A DNA stretch of 64,000 bases from Methylophaga muralis (GCF_001720165.1 NZ_MCRI01000008.1:1-64000), one strand, 5' to 3'. Shown: positions 10,856 through 23,486, numbered from the stretch's first letter. Numbers and translations: made by a program. The notes: generated by a model not told the origin, from the letters alone.

Positions 10856-13030
10856 ATGGTTTTTGAACAAAATTTGACAGACGACCAACTTAAAATCATA
10901 GAGGCCAGACATCATGATCCCTTTGCAGTATTGGGACGTCATCCAACTAAAACTGGTGTGAATGTTAGAGCTTTTTTGCCGCATACCGAATCAGCTTCAG
11001 TGGGTAAGAAGAATCTTCCCATGAAACGGGTACCAGGGACGGATATCTTTGAGTGGTCAGGCCAGTCAGATGATTTAGAAGTTCCCTACCAAATTCATCG
11101 TACAACTGTAAAAAATGAAATTCACAGTCATTATGACCCTTACTGCTTTGCTCCGCAGATTTCAGATTATGATTTGTATTTGTTTGCTGAGGGAAAACAC
11201 TGGCATGCCTATCGTATTCTTGGCTCGCATAAACGCATCATTAATGGTGTAGAAGGCGTTGTATTTGCTACTTGGGCTCCCAATGCTCAACGTGTCAGTG
11301 TAGTAGGTAGCTTTAATCGCTGGGACGGACGTTGTCACCCGATGCGTTCACGAGGCAGCACCGGTGTTTGGGAATTATTTATTCCAGGTATCGGTATCGG
11401 CGAACTCTATAAATTTGAAATACGTAACCATCAAGATGGCAGTCTGCACCTGAAAATGGATCCTTATTGCCAGCAAGCAGAACTTCGCCCCAATACCGCC
11501 TCGGTAATATTTGATAGCGAATATCAATGGCAGGATAGGGACTGGATGTCCACGAGAGAGCATACCAATTGGTTAAATGCGCCACATAGTGTTTATGAAG
11601 TGCATCTTGGCTCCTGGCAAAAACAGAGTGATGGCAGCTTTTGCACTTATCGCCAACTTGCTGACAAACTGGTGCCATACGTCACCAAAATGGGCTTCAC
11701 TCATATTGAACTGTTACCTATTACCGAACATCCGCTGGATATCTCGTGGGGGTATCAGACGACAGGCTATTATGCTGCGACCAGTCGCTTTGGTTCGCCG
11801 GATGATTTCCGCTATCTGGTGGATCAATGTCATCAAAATAATATCGGTGTAATCCTTGATTGGGTGCCCGGCCATTTTCCAAAAGACAGTTTCGGTTTGG
11901 CTCGATTTGATGGCACAGCTCTTTACGAACATGAAGATCCACGACGTGGTGAACATCAGGATTGGGGCACATTAATTTTCAATTATGGTCGCAATGAAGT
12001 TCGTAACTTTTTGTTATCCAGTGCGTTTTTCTGGCTGGAAGAATTCCATATTGATGGACTGCGTGTCGATGCAGTAGCGTCAATGTTGTATCTGGATTAT
12101 TCGCGCCAGGAAGGACAATGGTTACCAAACATTCATGGTGGTCGCGAAAACCTTGAAGTGATCAGTTTCCTCAAAGAAGTAAACACCATTCTGCATCAGG
12201 CTCATCCCGGCTGTATTATCGCCGCGGAAGAGTCAACCTCTTATCCAATGGTTTCAAGACCTGCCGATATGGGTGGACTTGGGTTTTCGATGAAATGGAA
12301 TATGGGGTGGATGCACGATATTCTTGAATATATGAAGCAAGACCCCATCCACCGCCGTTATCATCATGATCAACTGACCTTCGGCTTGCTCTATGCATTT
12401 ACGGAGAATTTTGTCCTACCCTTCTCTCACGATGAGGTTGTACACGGCAAAAAATCAATGCGTTACAAGATGCCGGGGGATGAGTGGCAGCAATTTGCCA
12501 ACCTGCGGTTGCTCTATACCTTTATGTATAGTTATCCCGGCAAAAAACTCTTGTTTATGGGGTCAGAATTTGGTCAAGGCAGTGAGTGGAATAGTGAACA
12601 AGCACTTGACTGGTATTTACTCGATTATCCATTGCATCAAGGTTTGTTACAAATTGTCACCGATTTAAATAAAGTTTATCGCGAAAGCCCTGCGCTGCAT
12701 TTTCATGATTTTGATGCGTATGGTTTTGAATGGATTGACTGTAATGATCGTGAGCATTCGGTGTTGAGTTATCTGCGCCGCGGTCAAGACTCTATTGTGG
12801 TGGCAGTGTTTAATTTCACACCGGTAGTACGGGATAATTATCGAATTGGTGTGCCGGAAGCAGGTGAATACGAGGTGATCATTAACTCTGATTCTGAATA
12901 TTACGCCGGCAGTAATTATCCAGTGAGCTCGTTTATCTATAGTGAAGCTATTGAATGGTCAGATAGACCATACTCAATCGTAGTTAATTTGCCGTCGTTA
13001 GCTGGTCTGATTATTCGTAAGAAACATTAA
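10856..13030 (+). CDS. glgB: 1,4-alpha-glucan branching enzyme
   Basis: Introduces alpha-1,6 branches into glycogen (GH13). An N-terminal module and CBM48 domain cover about residues 1-225. The GH13 barrel carries [11 protein letters not shown] (nucleophile Asp), I-A-A-E-E-S-T (acid Glu) and [12 protein letters not shown]-terminal beta domain follows. At 724 residues it matches full-length enteric GlgB. It is transcribed divergently from glgC and ends at a strong hairpin terminator shared with convergent pgi. Confidence 0.97.
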   Translation: MVFEQNLTDDQLKIIEARHHDPFAVLGRHPTKTGVNVRAFLPHTESASVGKKNLPMKRVPGTDIFEWSGQSDDLEVPYQIHRTTVKNEIHSHYDPYCFAPQISDYDLYLFAEGKHWHAYRILGSHKRIINGVEGVVFATWAPNAQRVSVVGSFNRWDGRCHPMRSRGSTGVWELFIPGIGIGELYKFEIRNHQDGSLHLKMDPYCQQAELRPNTASVIFDSEYQWQDRDWMSTREHTNWLNAPHSVYEVHLGSWQKQSDGSFCTYRQLADKLVPYVTKMGFTHIELLPITEHPLDISWGYQTTGYYAATSRFGSPDDFRYLVDQCHQNNIGVILDWVPGHFPKDSFGLARFDGTALYEHEDPRRGEHQDWGTLIFNYGRNEVRNFLLSSAFFWLEEFHIDGLRVDAVASMLYLDYSRQEGQWLPNIHGGRENLEVISFLKEVNTILHQAHPGCIIAAEESTSYPMVSRPADMGGLGFSMKWNMGWMHDILEYMKQDPIHRRYHHDQLTFGLLYAFTENFVLPFSHDEVVHGKKSMRYKMPGDEWQQFANLRLLYTFMYSYPGKKLLFMGSEFGQGSEWNSEQALDWYLLDYPLHQGLLQIVTDLNKVYRESPALHFHDFDAYGFEWIDCNDREHSVLSYLRRGQDSIVVAVFNFTPVVRDNYRIGVPEAGEYEVIINSDSEYYAGSNYPVSSFIYSEAIEWSDRPYSIVVNLPSLAGLIIRKKH

Positions 13031-13033
13031 AAA

Positions 13034-13065
13034 AAAAGCGGCTCGTTCGAACACGGGCCGCTTTT
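13034..13065. terminator. Bidirectional terminator between glgB and pgi
   Basis: An 8-bp GC-rich stem (GCGGCTCG with CGGGCCGC, one G-T pair) lies between an A-run and a T-run. It can therefore end transcripts of glgB on the plus strand and of pgi on the minus strand. It starts 4 bases after the glgB stop. Confidence 0.9.
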
Positions 13066-13074
13066 GTTTAATAA

Positions 13075-14711
13075 TTACTGGCGTAAAGCACGGATCATTT
13101 TGATAAGCTCAGTGGTCGAGCTGTCATGTACGGAAATGTCTGCATTACCTTGCAAATCTGGCAATATCGCTTTAGCTAATTGCTTGCCTAGCTCAACACC
13201 CCATTGATCAAAAGAATTGATATTCCACACCACGCCTTGAACAAACACTTTATGTTCATACAAAGCAACTAATTGACCCAGCATTTCAGGCGTCAATTTT
13301 GGAAATAACAAAACGTTACTTGGACGATTTCCCGGGAACACCTTATGCGGCAGTAATGCATCCAAGGCTTTGCCTTCATAGCCTTCTTTAATCAGCTCTT
13401 CTCTGACTTCTTCGGCACTTTTGCCTTTCATTAATGCTTCAGATTGCGCCAAACCATTTGCCAGCAAAATAGATTGATGATCACATTCTGGATAATGGCT
13501 ATTGACCGGTAACACGAAATCCACTGGGATTAACTGTGTTCCCTGATGAATCAGCTGAAAATAGGCATGTTGTCCGTTAGTGCCCGGAGTACCCCAGATA
13601 ACTGGGCCCGTTTTATAACTGATACGGGCACCCTGACGATTAATAAACTTACCGTTACTTTCCATATCCAACTGTTGCATATGGTTTGGAAAACGGGCTA
13701 ATGAATGGTCATAGGGCACAATGGCATGGGTCTGTGCATTAAAGAAATTAATGTACCAAATCCCCAACATGCCCATGATAACCGGGATATTTTCGGCTAA
13801 TGGTTTGCTGCGGAAATGGTTATCCATTTCATGTCCACCTTCAAGCAGACGAATAAAATTATCCATGCCGACATACAACGCGATTGGTAGTCCGATGGCA
13901 CTCCACAATGAATAGCGTCCCCCTACCCAATCCCAGATTTCAAACATGTTGGCGGTATCAATGCCAAATTTTGAAACTTCTTTAGCATTGGTCGACACAG
14001 CAACAAAATGCTTGGCCACATCAGCTTGAGTAGCGACTTTTAAAAACCAGTTACGAGCAGATTGGGCATTGGTGAGGGTTTCTTGCGTAGTAAATGTTTT
14101 TGAAGCCACAATAAAAAGCGTGGTTTCAGGATTGAGTTTCTCAAGTGTTGTACTGAGATCAGTACCATCCACATTTGAAACAAAGTGTGCTTCAAGACCA
14201 TCAATACCGTAAGGTTCCAGTGCATCACAGATCATGCAGGGCCAAGATCCGAACCACCAATGCCGATATTCACAATATCGGTAATTTTTTTGCCGCTAAA
14301 ACCCAACCATTTACCGGTATGAACCTGCTCGCAGAATGCGGCCATTTTGTCTAAAACCGCATTGACTTGCGGCATAACATCCTGACCATCCACCATAACA
14401 GGTGTGTTGGCACGGTTACGTAATGCAGTATGCAAGACTGCACGGCCTTCAGTGTGATTTATCTGCTCACCGGAAAACATGCGTTCAATCCATGATTGCA
14501 TATCAACAGCTTGTGCAAGGGCGAGAAGTTTATCGATGGTTTCTTGGGTAATGCGATTTTTGGAATAATCCAATAACAGTTCGCCCGAACGCAGAGAAAA
14601 CCGCTCAAACCGACCCGAATCCAGCACGAATTGCTCGCGCATCGACAGGTATTTGATATCGGAGTAATGTCTATCCAGTGATTGCCATTCGGCGATATTT
14701 AGTGGCGTCAT
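13075..14711 (-). pseudogene. pgi: Glucose-6-phosphate isomerase, frameshifted
   Basis: Interconverts glucose-6-phosphate and fructose-6-phosphate. The gene is split in two frames: 14711-14232 (159 residues, ending G-G-S-D-L-G-P-A) and 14235-13075 (386 residues, starting [10 protein letters not shown]). These abut exactly in family order. Restoring one base within GCATGATC gives a normal 545-residue enzyme, so one base is missing near 14233. Active-site stretches ([30 protein letters not shown]) are intact. The stop and next ATG overlap as ATGA, so a coupled two-piece protein is formally possible, but a sequence error or mutation is more likely. Last gene of the ndk-to-pgi run. Confidence 0.88.
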
Positions 14712-14728
14712 ATTTCTACTTATTTTTG

Positions 14729-16003
14729 TTAACGGTTATCAAAATGTGATGTAGAGAGAAAATTTGCTAGCTCCGACCAGGCTAATGTCTGTTGCTCGCC
14801 AGTAGACATGGTTTTAACACCAATATGTTGCTGCGACATTTCTTCTTCACCCAAAATTAAGGTCCAGCGCGCTCCACTGCGATCAGCCCGCTTGAATTGG
14901 CTTTTAAAACTACCACCACCACAGTGGCTAATCAAGCGAAGATCCGGTAGCTGGTCTCTTAGGCTTTCAGCTAATAACAAAGATTGCGCAGCAGCAGCTT
15001 CACCGACAGCAACCAGATAAACATCCGGCCCTTTAGTTTCAGGTAGCGTACCGCCCGCTTCCAATAGTGAAATTAATCGTTCCAGTCCGATGGCAAAACC
15101 GATTGCACTTGATGCTTTACCGCCCAGTTGAGTAATCAGTCCGTCATAGCGTCCACCGGCACACACGGTGCCTTGAGCGCCCAACTGATCTGTCACCCAT
15201 TCGAAAACAGTTTTACCATAATAATCTAGCCCACGAACTAGCCGTGGATTGATTTCGAAAGCGATACCCGCTTCACGTAAGGTGGCGCATAACTGTTCAA
15301 AATGCTCAGCTGACTCTGCATCCAGATAATCAATCAATTTTGGAGCAGCTTCATTAAGTGACTGCATATCTGGATTTTTACTATCTAGTATGCGAAGAGG
15401 ATTAGTTAATAAACGACGCTGACTGTCTTCGTCTAATTGCTCTTGATTGGACTGATAATATTCAACCAGTTTTTCCCGATAATTGAGACGCGCTTCTGTG
15501 CTGCCCAGCGAGTTGATTTGAAGCGTAATATCCTTTAACCCAAGCTTTTTCCATAAACGTGCCGTTAACAGGATCATTTCCGCATCAATATCCGGACCGC
15601 TGAAACCATAGGCTTCAACACCTAGTTGGTGAAACTGTCGATAACGGCCTTTTTGCGGACGTTCATGGCGAAACATAGGCCCCATATACCAAAGGCGTTG
15701 CTGTTGATTGAACATGCCATGTTCCATAGCTGCTCTGACACAGCCGGCAGTGCCTTCTGGTCGCAAAGTCAGGCTGTCACCATTGCGATCGTCAAAGGTA
15801 TACATTTCCTTTTCAACAATGTCGGTGACTTCACCAATTGAGCGTTTGAATAATTCGGTTTTTTCCAGAATAGGTAAACGGATTTCCTGATAACCATAGC
15901 TATCGAGGATCTGTTTAAGGCTGGTTTCAACTGCTTGCCAATACGGCGTCATTTCCGGGAGAATGTCATTCATTCCCCGGACAGAACGGATTATCTCTGC
16001 CAC
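14729..16003 (-). CDS. hisS: Histidyl-tRNA synthetase
   Basis: Charges tRNA-His; class II synthetase of 424 residues. Motif 2 with its His-specific loop is visible ([15 protein letters not shown]). The histidine-binding signatures L-V-R-G-L-D-Y-Y-G and A-G-G-R-Y-D-G-L are present, and the C-terminal anticodon-binding domain is complete. It starts 2 bases after the ispG stop, in the conserved order ndk-rlmN-pilF-rodZ-ispG-hisS. A tRNA-His gene lies at 35475 in this window. Confidence 0.97.
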   Translation of the reverse strand: MAEIIRSVRGMNDILPEMTPYWQAVETSLKQILDSYGYQEIRLPILEKTELFKRSIGEVTDIVEKEMYTFDDRNGDSLTLRPEGTAGCVRAAMEHGMFNQQQRLWYMGPMFRHERPQKGRYRQFHQLGVEAYGFSGPDIDAEMILLTARLWKKLGLKDITLQINSLGSTEARLNYREKLVEYYQSNQEQLDEDSQRRLLTNPLRILDSKNPDMQSLNEAAPKLIDYLDAESAEHFEQLCATLREAGIAFEINPRLVRGLDYYGKTVFEWVTDQLGAQGTVCAGGRYDGLITQLGGKASSAIGFAIGLERLISLLEAGGTLPETKGPDVYLVAVGEAAAAQSLLLAESLRDQLPDLRLISHCGGGSFKSQFKRADRSGARWTLILGEEEMSQQHIGVKTMSTGEQQTLAWSELANFLSTSHFDNR

Positions 16004-16005
16004 CT

Positions 16006-17124
16006 TTAGCTTATGTCCTTTATCGGAATTACTTTTGCGGGTTGTTCGCTACGCATGGCGATCCGCTGACGAATCTCTTTTTCCAGCTCATCAACCAATG
16101 ATTCATTGTCTAATTTATGATGGGGTTTTCCATCTCGATATAACAGATTTGGAGAGCCTCCAGTCAAGCCGATTGCAGCCTCTTTGGCTTCACCAGGGCC
16201 GTTAACCACACAGCCTATTACCGCAACATCCATCGGTTCGATAATATCTTCCAGGCGTGCTTCAAGCGCATTCACGGTAGATATAACATCAAACTCTTGT
16301 CTGGAGCAGGATGGACAAGCAATCAGGTTGATACCTTTGCTACGAATTCGCAGGCTTTTCAGAATATCAAAGCCGACGCGAATTTCTTCTATCGGATCAG
16401 CCGCTAATGAGACGCGAATCGTGTCGCCAATACCTTCAGCGAGCAACATACCAAGCCCTATAGCTGATTTCACTGCACCGCTGCGCAGGCTGCCAGCTTC
16501 TGTGATACCCAAGTGCAATGGTTGTTCAATTTGATCCGCCAATTGACGATAAGCATGCACCGTCATAAACACATCTGATGCCTTCAAACTCACTTTAAAA
16601 TCAGGAAAGTTCAAACGATCCAGAATATCAATATGCCTTAAGGCCGATTCAACCAGTGCCTCTGGCGTTGGTTCGCCATATTTTTTTTGTAATTCTTTCT
16701 CTAGAGAACCGGCGTTCACACCAATGCGGATTGGAATACCAAAATCACGTGCCTTATCCACAACGGCACGAACACGATCTTCACGACCGATGTTGCCCGG
16801 ATTTATCCGCAGACAATCAACACCCAGCTCTGCTACTCGTAAGGCAATTTTATAATCGAAATGAATGTCTGCGATAAGTGGGATATTCACCTGCTGGCGA
16901 ATAGCACCAAAGGCTTCTGCCGCATCCATAGAAGGAATCGATACACGCACGATATCAGCACCCACTTTTTGCAAGCGCTGGATTTGATCAACTGTTGCTG
17001 CGACATCGGTAGTTTCAGTATTGGTCATACTTTGCACAGCAATTGGCGCATCGCCACCTACTGGAACATTGCCAACCATGATTTGACGTGATTTTCGCCG
17101 CTTAATGGGAGATGGTGCATGCAT
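16006..17124 (-). CDS. ispG: 4-hydroxy-3-methylbut-2-enyl diphosphate synthase
   Basis: Penultimate step of the MEP isoprenoid pathway (GcpE), an iron-sulfur enzyme reducing MEcPP to HMBPP. The cluster ligands are visible as A-C-P-S-C-S-R and [11 protein letters not shown]. At 372 residues it is the usual proteobacterial form lacking the plant insert. The start overlaps the rodZ stop by one base (TAATG), so translation is coupled. It sits between rodZ and hisS as in many gammaproteobacteria. Confidence 0.97.
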   Translation of the reverse strand: MHAPSPIKRRKSRQIMVGNVPVGGDAPIAVQSMTNTETTDVAATVDQIQRLQKVGADIVRVSIPSMDAAEAFGAIRQQVNIPLIADIHFDYKIALRVAELGVDCLRINPGNIGREDRVRAVVDKARDFGIPIRIGVNAGSLEKELQKKYGEPTPEALVESALRHIDILDRLNFPDFKVSLKASDVFMTVHAYRQLADQIEQPLHLGITEAGSLRSGAVKSAIGLGMLLAEGIGDTIRVSLAADPIEEIRVGFDILKSLRIRSKGINLIACPSCSRQEFDVISTVNALEARLEDIIEPMDVAVIGCVVNGPGEAKEAAIGLTGGSPNLLYRDGKPHHKLDNESLVDELEKEIRQRIAMRSEQPAKVIPIKDIS

Positions 17125-18047
17125 TAGGAGTCAGCTCCCAAAGTAAAGCGAGCGACATTACCACGGGTATATCCTGAAATATCAATTATCTCGCCATCAA
17201 ATCTGACTGAAGCTGCATTCGCCTGTCCGAGTGAAACTTGCAAAGGTGAAGTACCAGTCAACTCGACCGTATTTCCGCCCCTAACCACACGGCTAATCAA
17301 CACTTGCTGATTGGCATCACGCACTTCGACCCAACAATCAGAGTTTATGCCAATGATTAAATTTTTCTGACTTGAATCCTCAGCAACTGTCGGAGCAGTT
17401 GCTTCAAGCTCGGATTCTGCCATAACAGGTATCGGATCAACTTGAGAGGAATCATTTTGTATCAGATCTTCAGCTAATTCTTCTGATGATATGAGTGGCT
17501 CGTCGATATCAACAAACTGCTCAGTAGCCGATTCTGTATCTGGTATTGGAGACATTTCGCTAGTTTCCAGCGGGTCTAATGGCTCTATCAGCGGTTGATT
17601 AGGAATATCACTAATCTGATTGTCAGTTTGTGTCAGTTGCCATTGTTGATAGGCAAACCAAGCCAATATACCAACGATGATAAGTAGTAAAAACGGCAAC
17701 AATTGAAACGAAGATTTCGCTGGTCTTATTTGTTGTATTGGGGCAATGGAAGGTGTTCGGTGATCAATGGTTTCATTGAACTCAATATTGAAGCCTGCCA
17801 GCATTTCATCCTGAGGAAGCCCCAAGAATTTGGCATAACTCAAAAAATAACCACGCGCATAAGTTCTACCGTGCAGCCTATCCCAGTTTTGTTCTTCAAG
17901 ATGAACAATTGCATCTCGAGTTACTCTCAGCTGAGCAGCCGCATCAGTAATAGAGATCTTCTTTGCTTCCCGAGCTTCACGCAGACGTTTACCAACATCG
18001 GCTGTTGATGAAACAACACTCGCTTCTTCTGTATGACTTTCAGTCAT
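17124..18047 (-). CDS. rodZ: Cell-shape/cytoskeletal protein RodZ
   Basis: An inner-membrane protein linking MreB to the wall-elongation machinery. Residues about 19-85 hold the RodZ helix-turn-helix ([20 protein letters not shown]). One transmembrane helix lies at about 116-136, followed by an acidic, proline-containing linker. A periplasmic DUF4115-type beta domain forms the last ~75 residues. Length is 307 residues and the topology is normal. Co-transcribed with pilF upstream (5-base gap) and ispG downstream (1-base overlap). Confidence 0.93.
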   Translation of the reverse strand: MTESHTEEASVVSSTADVGKRLREAREAKKISITDAAAQLRVTRDAIVHLEEQNWDRLHGRTYARGYFLSYAKFLGLPQDEMLAGFNIEFNETIDHRTPSIAPIQQIRPAKSSFQLLPFLLLIIVGILAWFAYQQWQLTQTDNQISDIPNQPLIEPLDPLETSEMSPIPDTESATEQFVDIDEPLISSEELAEDLIQNDSSQVDPIPVMAESELEATAPTVAEDSSQKNLIIGINSDCWVEVRDANQQVLISRVVRGGNTVELTGTSPLQVSLGQANAASVRFDGEIIDISGYTRGNVARFTLGADS

Positions 18048-18052
18048 AAATG

Positions 18053-18808
18053 TTAGATACCTTCATTGACCATACGCATTTCGTCGGAATCCGGAAACCG
18101 GGCTCGCATAATTAATTTGTAACTGGATACAGCGTCTTCGTTACCCAGTTTTTGCTCAGTTTTTATGGCTGTGAGTAAAGCCTGTGGTGTCCAGGGAGAC
18201 ACACTGTTAAAACGTTGTATATACGCTCTTGCCTGCATGTAATTCATCTGTTCATAGCTCAGATCAGCCATGCCCATCAAGGATTTACTTAAATTAGGGT
18301 TAATCTGTAAAGCTCGTCTGAAGTAAGATTCAGACTTAATCATATCCGGAATTTCTCGAGTGCATAGCCCAGCGTTTTCATAGGCCATTGCAGCACTTTG
18401 ATACAGCGGATTTTCAACCGCCTTTAGAAAGCGTTTTTCGGCTTCCTCATATTTACCTTGCTGACACAGAAAAACACCATAGTTATTCTGTGCTTCTGAA
18501 TATTGTGGAGCACGATTAACGGCTTCTTTAAAATGTTTTTCAGCCTTCTGATTTTCACCCAAACGCTGATATAGCAAAGCCATCGTATTATGAGCACTGG
18601 GTAAATTCGGATTTTGTTTTAATGCTTTATCAAGCTTCTCCATGGCAATTTCATAATCACCACGTTGCAGATAACTTATGCCCAACTGCATATTTAATTC
18701 TGCAGCTTTTGGATCCGGTGCTATATGTTCACGTGGTCCTGTTGTACCACATGCCGTTAGCAGCATAATAGATGTCGCCAGAAAACCTATTTGCAAAGAT
18801 GATTTCAT
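18053..18808 (-). CDS. pilF: Type IV pilus pilotin PilF/PilW (TPR lipoprotein)
   Basis: An outer-membrane lipoprotein that helps the PilQ secretin assemble. The signal peptide ends in the lipobox L-L-T-A-C (Cys20). The remainder is a string of tetratricopeptide repeats, visible as repeated A-x-x-x-Y/L-G-x-x-Y blocks from about residue 35 to 235. Length is 251 residues. The start overlaps the rlmN stop by 4 bases, the usual gammaproteobacterial arrangement. No other pilus genes are in the window. Confidence 0.92.
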   Translation of the reverse strand: MKSSLQIGFLATSIMLLTACGTTGPREHIAPDPKAAELNMQLGISYLQRGDYEIAMEKLDKALKQNPNLPSAHNTMALLYQRLGENQKAEKHFKEAVNRAPQYSEAQNNYGVFLCQQGKYEEAEKRFLKAVENPLYQSAAMAYENAGLCTREIPDMIKSESYFRRALQINPNLSKSLMGMADLSYEQMNYMQARAYIQRFNSVSPWTPQALLTAIKTEQKLGNEDAVSSYKLIMRARFPDSDEMRMVNEGI

Positions 18809-19911
18809 CGGACGAAAACAACCTCCCGCTCGACTAGTTTCTGAGTACGACGAGTTTTATCCTGTACCTCGCCTGCTAATTGACCACAGGCTGCTACGAT
18901 ATCATCACCGCGGGTTTTTCGTACAGTAGCTACCAGACCAGCAGCAATGAGTTGTTCTTTGAAACGGTTGATCACATTGCGTGATGAACACAAATAATCG
19001 GTACCTGGAAACGGATTAAACGGAATCAGGTTAATTTTATTGGGGATGCCTTTGAGAATTCGAATCAAATCCCTAGCATCCTGCTCTGAATCATTGATGC
19101 CTGCCAACATCACATACTCGACTGTGATATGACGACGCAATTGTTCACCAGTCACATAACGTTTGCACGCCGCCAGTAATTCGGCAATCGGATATTTATC
19201 GTTTAACGGAATAATCTCGCTGCGTAATTTATCATTTGCAGCGTGTAATGAAATAGCCAGACTGACATGACAATCTTCTTTTAAACGATCAATCATCGGT
19301 ACCACACCAGAGGTACTCAATGTTAAGCGCCGCCAGGAAATACCATAGGCCAAATCATCTCGCATCAGGTTCATCGCAGTAATCACATTATTGTAATTAG
19401 TCAGCGGTTCCCCCATGCCCATCATTACAACGTTAGTCACCATACGATTGCCTTTCGGATCTTTGCCTAAGGCTTCATTGGCAATCCACAGTTGAGCAAT
19501 AATTTCTGCTGCGCTCAGATTACGATTAAAGCCCTGCTGACCAGTAGAGCAAAAAGTACAAGTCAGGGCGCACCCCACCTGAGAAGACACACATAAAGTG
19601 CCTCGACCATTTTCAGGAATGAATACCGTTTCAATGGCGTTATCACCATCCATTTTGATGATCCATTTACGGGTACCATCTGTGGATATGTGTTCTTGCA
19701 GCAATTCGGGTACACGTATTTCGGCAATTTGGCTCAGTTTTTCGCGCAGAGATTTGCTCAAATTACTCATCTCTTCAAAATCAGTAACGCGATACTGATG
19801 GATCCACTGTAAAAGCTGGCGCGCACGAAAGGGTTTCTCACCGATCTCGACGAAAAACCCTTCCAGACCTTTCAGGTCCAGACCAAGCAGATTGGTCAAT
19901 GTGTTTGCCAT
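18805..19911 (-). CDS. rlmN: 23S rRNA/tRNA adenine-C2 methyltransferase RlmN
   Basis: A radical-SAM enzyme methylating A2503 of 23S rRNA and A37 of some tRNAs. The 4Fe-4S motif CxxxCxxC is seen as C-A-L-T-C-T-F-C (about residues 113-120). Downstream are G-M-G-E-P-L and the catalytic C-terminal Cys region (A-A-C-G-Q-L). Length of 368 residues is standard. It lies between ndk (10-base gap) and pilF (4-base overlap). Confidence 0.96.
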   Translation of the reverse strand: MANTLTNLLGLDLKGLEGFFVEIGEKPFRARQLLQWIHQYRVTDFEEMSNLSKSLREKLSQIAEIRVPELLQEHISTDGTRKWIIKMDGDNAIETVFIPENGRGTLCVSSQVGCALTCTFCSTGQQGFNRNLSAAEIIAQLWIANEALGKDPKGNRMVTNVVMMGMGEPLTNYNNVITAMNLMRDDLAYGISWRRLTLSTSGVVPMIDRLKEDCHVSLAISLHAANDKLRSEIIPLNDKYPIAELLAACKRYVTGEQLRRHITVEYVMLAGINDSEQDARDLIRILKGIPNKINLIPFNPFPGTDYLCSSRNVINRFKEQLIAAGLVATVRKTRGDDIVAACGQLAGEVQDKTRRTQKLVEREVVFVR

Positions 19912-19921
19912 TATTTAACGA

Positions 19922-20353
19922 TTAGCGAGTGCGGGCGCACAATTGATCTTCAGTAAAGAAATACGCGATTTCACGAGCGGCACTTTCAGCTGAATCTGAA
20001 CCATGAACGGCGTTTTCATCAATGCTTTGCGCAAAATCAGCACGAATAGTCCCAGGTGCTGCATCAGCAGGATTTGTTGCGCCCATTAAATCGCGATGTG
20101 TGATAACAGCATTATCGCCTTCCAGGACCTGAATCATGACAGGACCAGAAGTCATGAAACTTACCAAATCGCCAAAAAACGGACGGGCTTTATGTTCGGC
20201 ATAAAAGCCTTCTGCTTGCTGTTGTGTGAGATGCACCATACGGGCAGCAACAACAGAAAGACCAGCTTTCTCAAAACGTGAATAAATTTCACCAATAACA
20301 TTTTTTGCTACCGCGTCTGGTTTAATAATTGACAGAGTACGTTCAGTCGCCAT
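19922..20353 (-). CDS. ndk: Nucleoside diphosphate kinase
   Basis: Balances nucleoside triphosphate pools by phosphotransfer through a histidine. The protein begins [14 protein letters not shown] at 20353, with GAGGATACAC just upstream. An in-frame upstream ATG would add only four residues. The active-site sequence around the catalytic His appears as N-A-V-H-G-S-D-S near residue 117. At 143 residues it is a normal hexameric-type Ndk. First gene of the minus-strand run leading to pgi. Confidence 0.97.
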   Translation of the reverse strand: MATERTLSIIKPDAVAKNVIGEIYSRFEKAGLSVVAARMVHLTQQQAEGFYAEHKARPFFGDLVSFMTSGPVMIQVLEGDNAVITHRDLMGATNPADAAPGTIRADFAQSIDENAVHGSDSAESAAREIAYFFTEDQLCARTR

Positions 20354-20527
20354 GTGTATCCTCATTGATTGATTGGATTAAATCGACATATTCTAGCATC
20401 TATAGGGCTCTGTGATAGTAGCGTTCACCGAGTTTTTATTAAGCGGCCAATTTTGCTTTGGATTTGATGACAAAACCATTACCATCAGCGGACTATTTTT
20501 TAATAACACTCAATTGCAAATTCGACG

Positions 20528-21397
20528 ATGAATAACACTTTTAAACGTATCGGCCTGTTTATTCGCAAAGACGATCCTGTCTTGGAAACTGCTGTAATTC
20601 AAATAAATGAATTCCTGTTATCCAGAGAGTTAAAAGTATTTTGCAACGAACCGATGAGTTTTTTACCTAATTTGGAAGTTATTTCGATTGCCGAGTTTCC
20701 ATCAGAGTGCGATCTGACTATAGCAATTGGTGGCGATGGCACAATGCTTTCAGCCTCACGGGCCTTGGCTGGTTTTGATCTACCGGTCGTTGGCGTAAAT
20801 GTTGGTCGATTGGGATTTTTGGCCGATGTCACACTGAATAAACTGCAAACTCAGCTAGGCCGAATTCTTGACGGTCAATATCGGCACGACAATCGTTTTC
20901 TGCTTCAAGCCCACCTGAATAATGCTGAAAATCCTATCTGCATTGCGATGAATGATGTGGTAATACATTCACATCAAAGCAGGCATATGATCGAATTTGA
21001 AACTCATATCAATGGTCGTTTTTTAAACAGTCAACGTGCTGATGGATTAGTGGTTGCTACACCCACTGGCTCAACAGCCTATGCCATGTCAGCGGGAGGT
21101 CCGATTCTTGATGTAGATTTGGACGCGGTAGTGTTAGCATCAGTTTGTCCACATACCTTGAGCAATCGCCCTTTAGTGATTGCTGCCAGTAGCATTATTG
21201 ACATCACATTAAGTGAAAATAATATTACTACGGCGATGGTTACTTGTGATGGACGACCCGGCCATGTTCTTGAACCTGGCGATAGTGTCCGTATTCAACG
21301 TCATGCGAACCGTATCGATTTACTGCACCTTGAAGATCATGATCACTACTCGATTTTGCGTGCCAAACTGGAATGGGGCCGAAAACTGACATGCTAA
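20528..21397 (+). CDS. nadK: NAD kinase
   Basis: Makes NADP from NAD and ATP in the cytoplasm. The ATP-binding G-G-D-G-T-M motif is at about residue 73, and the substrate-binding block T-P-T-G-S-T-A-Y-A-M-S-A-G-G-P lies near residue 178. Length is 289 residues. Its last codons overlap the recN start (ATGCTAA), so the two genes are translationally coupled, the usual nadK-recN pairing. Confidence 0.97.
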   Translation: MNNTFKRIGLFIRKDDPVLETAVIQINEFLLSRELKVFCNEPMSFLPNLEVISIAEFPSECDLTIAIGGDGTMLSASRALAGFDLPVVGVNVGRLGFLADVTLNKLQTQLGRILDGQYRHDNRFLLQAHLNNAENPICIAMNDVVIHSHQSRHMIEFETHINGRFLNSQRADGLVVATPTGSTAYAMSAGGPILDVDLDAVVLASVCPHTLSNRPLVIAASSIIDITLSENNITTAMVTCDGRPGHVLEPGDSVRIQRHANRIDLLHLEDHDHYSILRAKLEWGRKLTC

Positions 21398-23063
21398 CAG
21401 CGTTAACCGTCCGCCAATTGGCAGTAGTTGAAGATCTATCCCTAACATTCAAATCCGGCATGACCTCACTGACAGGCGAAACCGGGGCCGGTAAATCCAT
21501 ACTGGTCGATGCTTTGGGTTTAGTTCTAGGTGATCGGGCTGATTCGAACATGGTTAGGCACGGCAGTGAACGTGCTGAAATAGAAGCTAGTTTTGATATC
21601 AGCCATAATCTGCCATTACAACAATGGCTTAAAGAACAAGAGCTTGATGATGATGACCAATGTCATTTGCGCCGTACTATCAGTCGGGATGGTCGTTCCA
21701 AAGCTTATATAAACGCACGTCTGGTTCCATTAACTCAATTACGTTATATCAGTGAGTTAAGCATTGATATTCATGGCCAACATGAACACCAATCCCTGCT
21801 GCGCGCGGAAACACAGCGCGAATTACTGGATATCGTAGCGAATAATAAAACTCTGCTTAAAGCCTTGAAAAGCGCCTATACCGAGTGGCAGCAGACCCAA
21901 CAACAGCTCGCAGCTATACGCCAACAATCAGAGCAGCAATTAGCTCGCCAGGAATTATTGAATTATCAGATAAGTGAACTGGAGCCCTTATCTCTCAGCG
22001 AAAGCGGTATTGAACAACTGTTACAGGAACAACAACAGTTAGCACATGCCGCGCAGTTGCTTCATACCACTGAGTCAACCTTGCATCGTTTATTTGATCA
22101 GGATCAGGGTGCTGCTTACGATCTTATCGGCGCGGCTCTAACTGAGCTGGAAAAATTACAGCAGTATGAGCCTCGGTTTGCTGAGGTCATTGAAACGCTT
22201 AATAGTGCCGCAATCAATCTGGATGAAACAGCAACATCGCTACGTCACTATCTGGACAGTGCTGATCTGGATCCATCACGACTTGAGGCTGTTGAAGCAC
22301 AATTATCAGTTTTACATGATCTGGCTCGTAAACATCATGTCGAAATTGAAACATTACCAGCCCACTATCAAGCTTTGTGCGATGAATTAAACAGCCTTAC
22401 CAAGTCCCAGCAAAATCAAACTGAGCTGGCACAGCAGCTTAAGATTCAAGAAAAGCGTTGTCTGGAGCTTTGCGCCGAAATCCGTGCAAATAGACAGCAA
22501 CACGCAAAACCGTTAGCGGAAACTATAACCCAATCTATACAACAACTGGCCATACCTGCAGGTCGCATTGAATTTGTTATAAGACCTTTTGAGGAAGGCA
22601 AATTCACCGAACATGGTGCAGATCATATTCAACTATTAGTCAGCACTAATCCCGGTCAGCCAGCAGGTGAACTGGCAAAAATAGCTTCGGGTGGTGAGTT
22701 GGCTCGGATAAGTTTGGCCATTCAAGTTGTTACAGCAGGAAAACGCAGTGTACCTACGTTGATTTTTGATGAAGTTGATGTGGGAATTGGGGGTGGCGTA
22801 GCGAAATCGTCGGACAACACCTCAAATTACTGGCATCAACTCAACAAGTGATTTGTATAACGCATTTACCGCAAGTTGCTGCACAAGCGCATCAACAATT
22901 GCAAGTTACTAAAATTTTGGGTGAGCATAAAACCCACACCGAAATCAGCGAACTTAATCGTGAACAACGAATTGAAGAAATTGCCCGGATGTTGGGCGGG
23001 ATGAACCTGACCCAGAAAACTCGTTCACATGCTGAAGAGATGCTGGATCAGGGCCAAAGTTGA
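21391..23063 (+). pseudogene. recN: DNA repair ATPase RecN, frameshifted near the 3' end
   Basis: An SMC-like ATPase acting in double-strand break repair. The ATG at 21391 overlaps the nadK stop. Walker A is G-E-T-G-A-G-K-S; long coiled-coil arms follow; the ABC signature and Walker B (F-D-E-V-D-V-G-I-G-G-G) are present. The frame breaks right after Walker B, at about 22800-22803. Reading from 22803 in another frame gives E-I-V-G-Q-H-L-K-L-L, then I-C-I-T-H-L-P-Q-V-A-A-Q, the normal RecN ending, to 23063. One inserted base would restore a 557-residue protein. As written, the product stops at 22851 and lacks the H-loop region. One base before convergent fur. Confidence 0.9.
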
Positions 23064-23486
23064 TTATTTATCTTTCTTGCACTCTTCGCGGTTGCATATG
23101 CCGTAAATGTACAAGCTGTGATCGGTCATTTCAAAACCATTTGCTTTGGCAATAGCTTTTTGACGCTCTTCAATCACTTCATCATAGAATTCAATAATGC
23201 GATTACATTTCACGCAAAATAAATGATCATGATGTTCGCCATCTTCCAATTCGAATACAGCATGACCGCCATCGATATTCAGACGTGATACCAGACCGGC
23301 GCCTTCAAATTGTGTCAGCACACGATATACCGTTGCCAAGCCGATTTCTTCACCCATTTCCAGCAAAGCTTTGTAAACATCTTCAGCACTGAGATGGCGT
23401 TGTTTGGAATGTTCAAGGATCTCTAACACCTTTAAACGTGGCAGAGTAATTTTCAATCCCGCTTTTCTTAAATCTTGTCTTTCCAT
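23064..23486 (-). CDS. fur: Ferric uptake regulator
   Basis: Iron-responsive repressor of 140 residues. The family start M-E-R-Q-D-L-R-K-A-G-L-K-I-T-L-P-R is at 23486; the open frame extends 14 codons further without homology. The winged helix fills the first ~80 residues. The metal site H-H-D-H-L-F-C-V-K-C and the C-terminal C-N-R-E-E-C are visible, matching zinc and iron binding in Fur. Divergent from bamE with a 77-base gap, an arrangement common in gammaproteobacteria. I see no clear Fur box in that gap. Confidence 0.96.
   Translation of the reverse strand: MERQDLRKAGLKITLPRLKVLEILEHSKQRHLSAEDVYKALLEMGEEIGLATVYRVLTQFEGAGLVSRLNIDGGHAVFELEDGEHHDHLFCVKCNRIIEFYDEVIEERQKAIAKANGFEMTDHSLYIYGICNREECKKDK

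Noticed and set aside
14232-14235. pgi as two genuine coupled genes with ATGA overlap
   Set aside because: The two parts match one enzyme exactly at the join, and the second part has no ribosome site; a frameshift is simpler.
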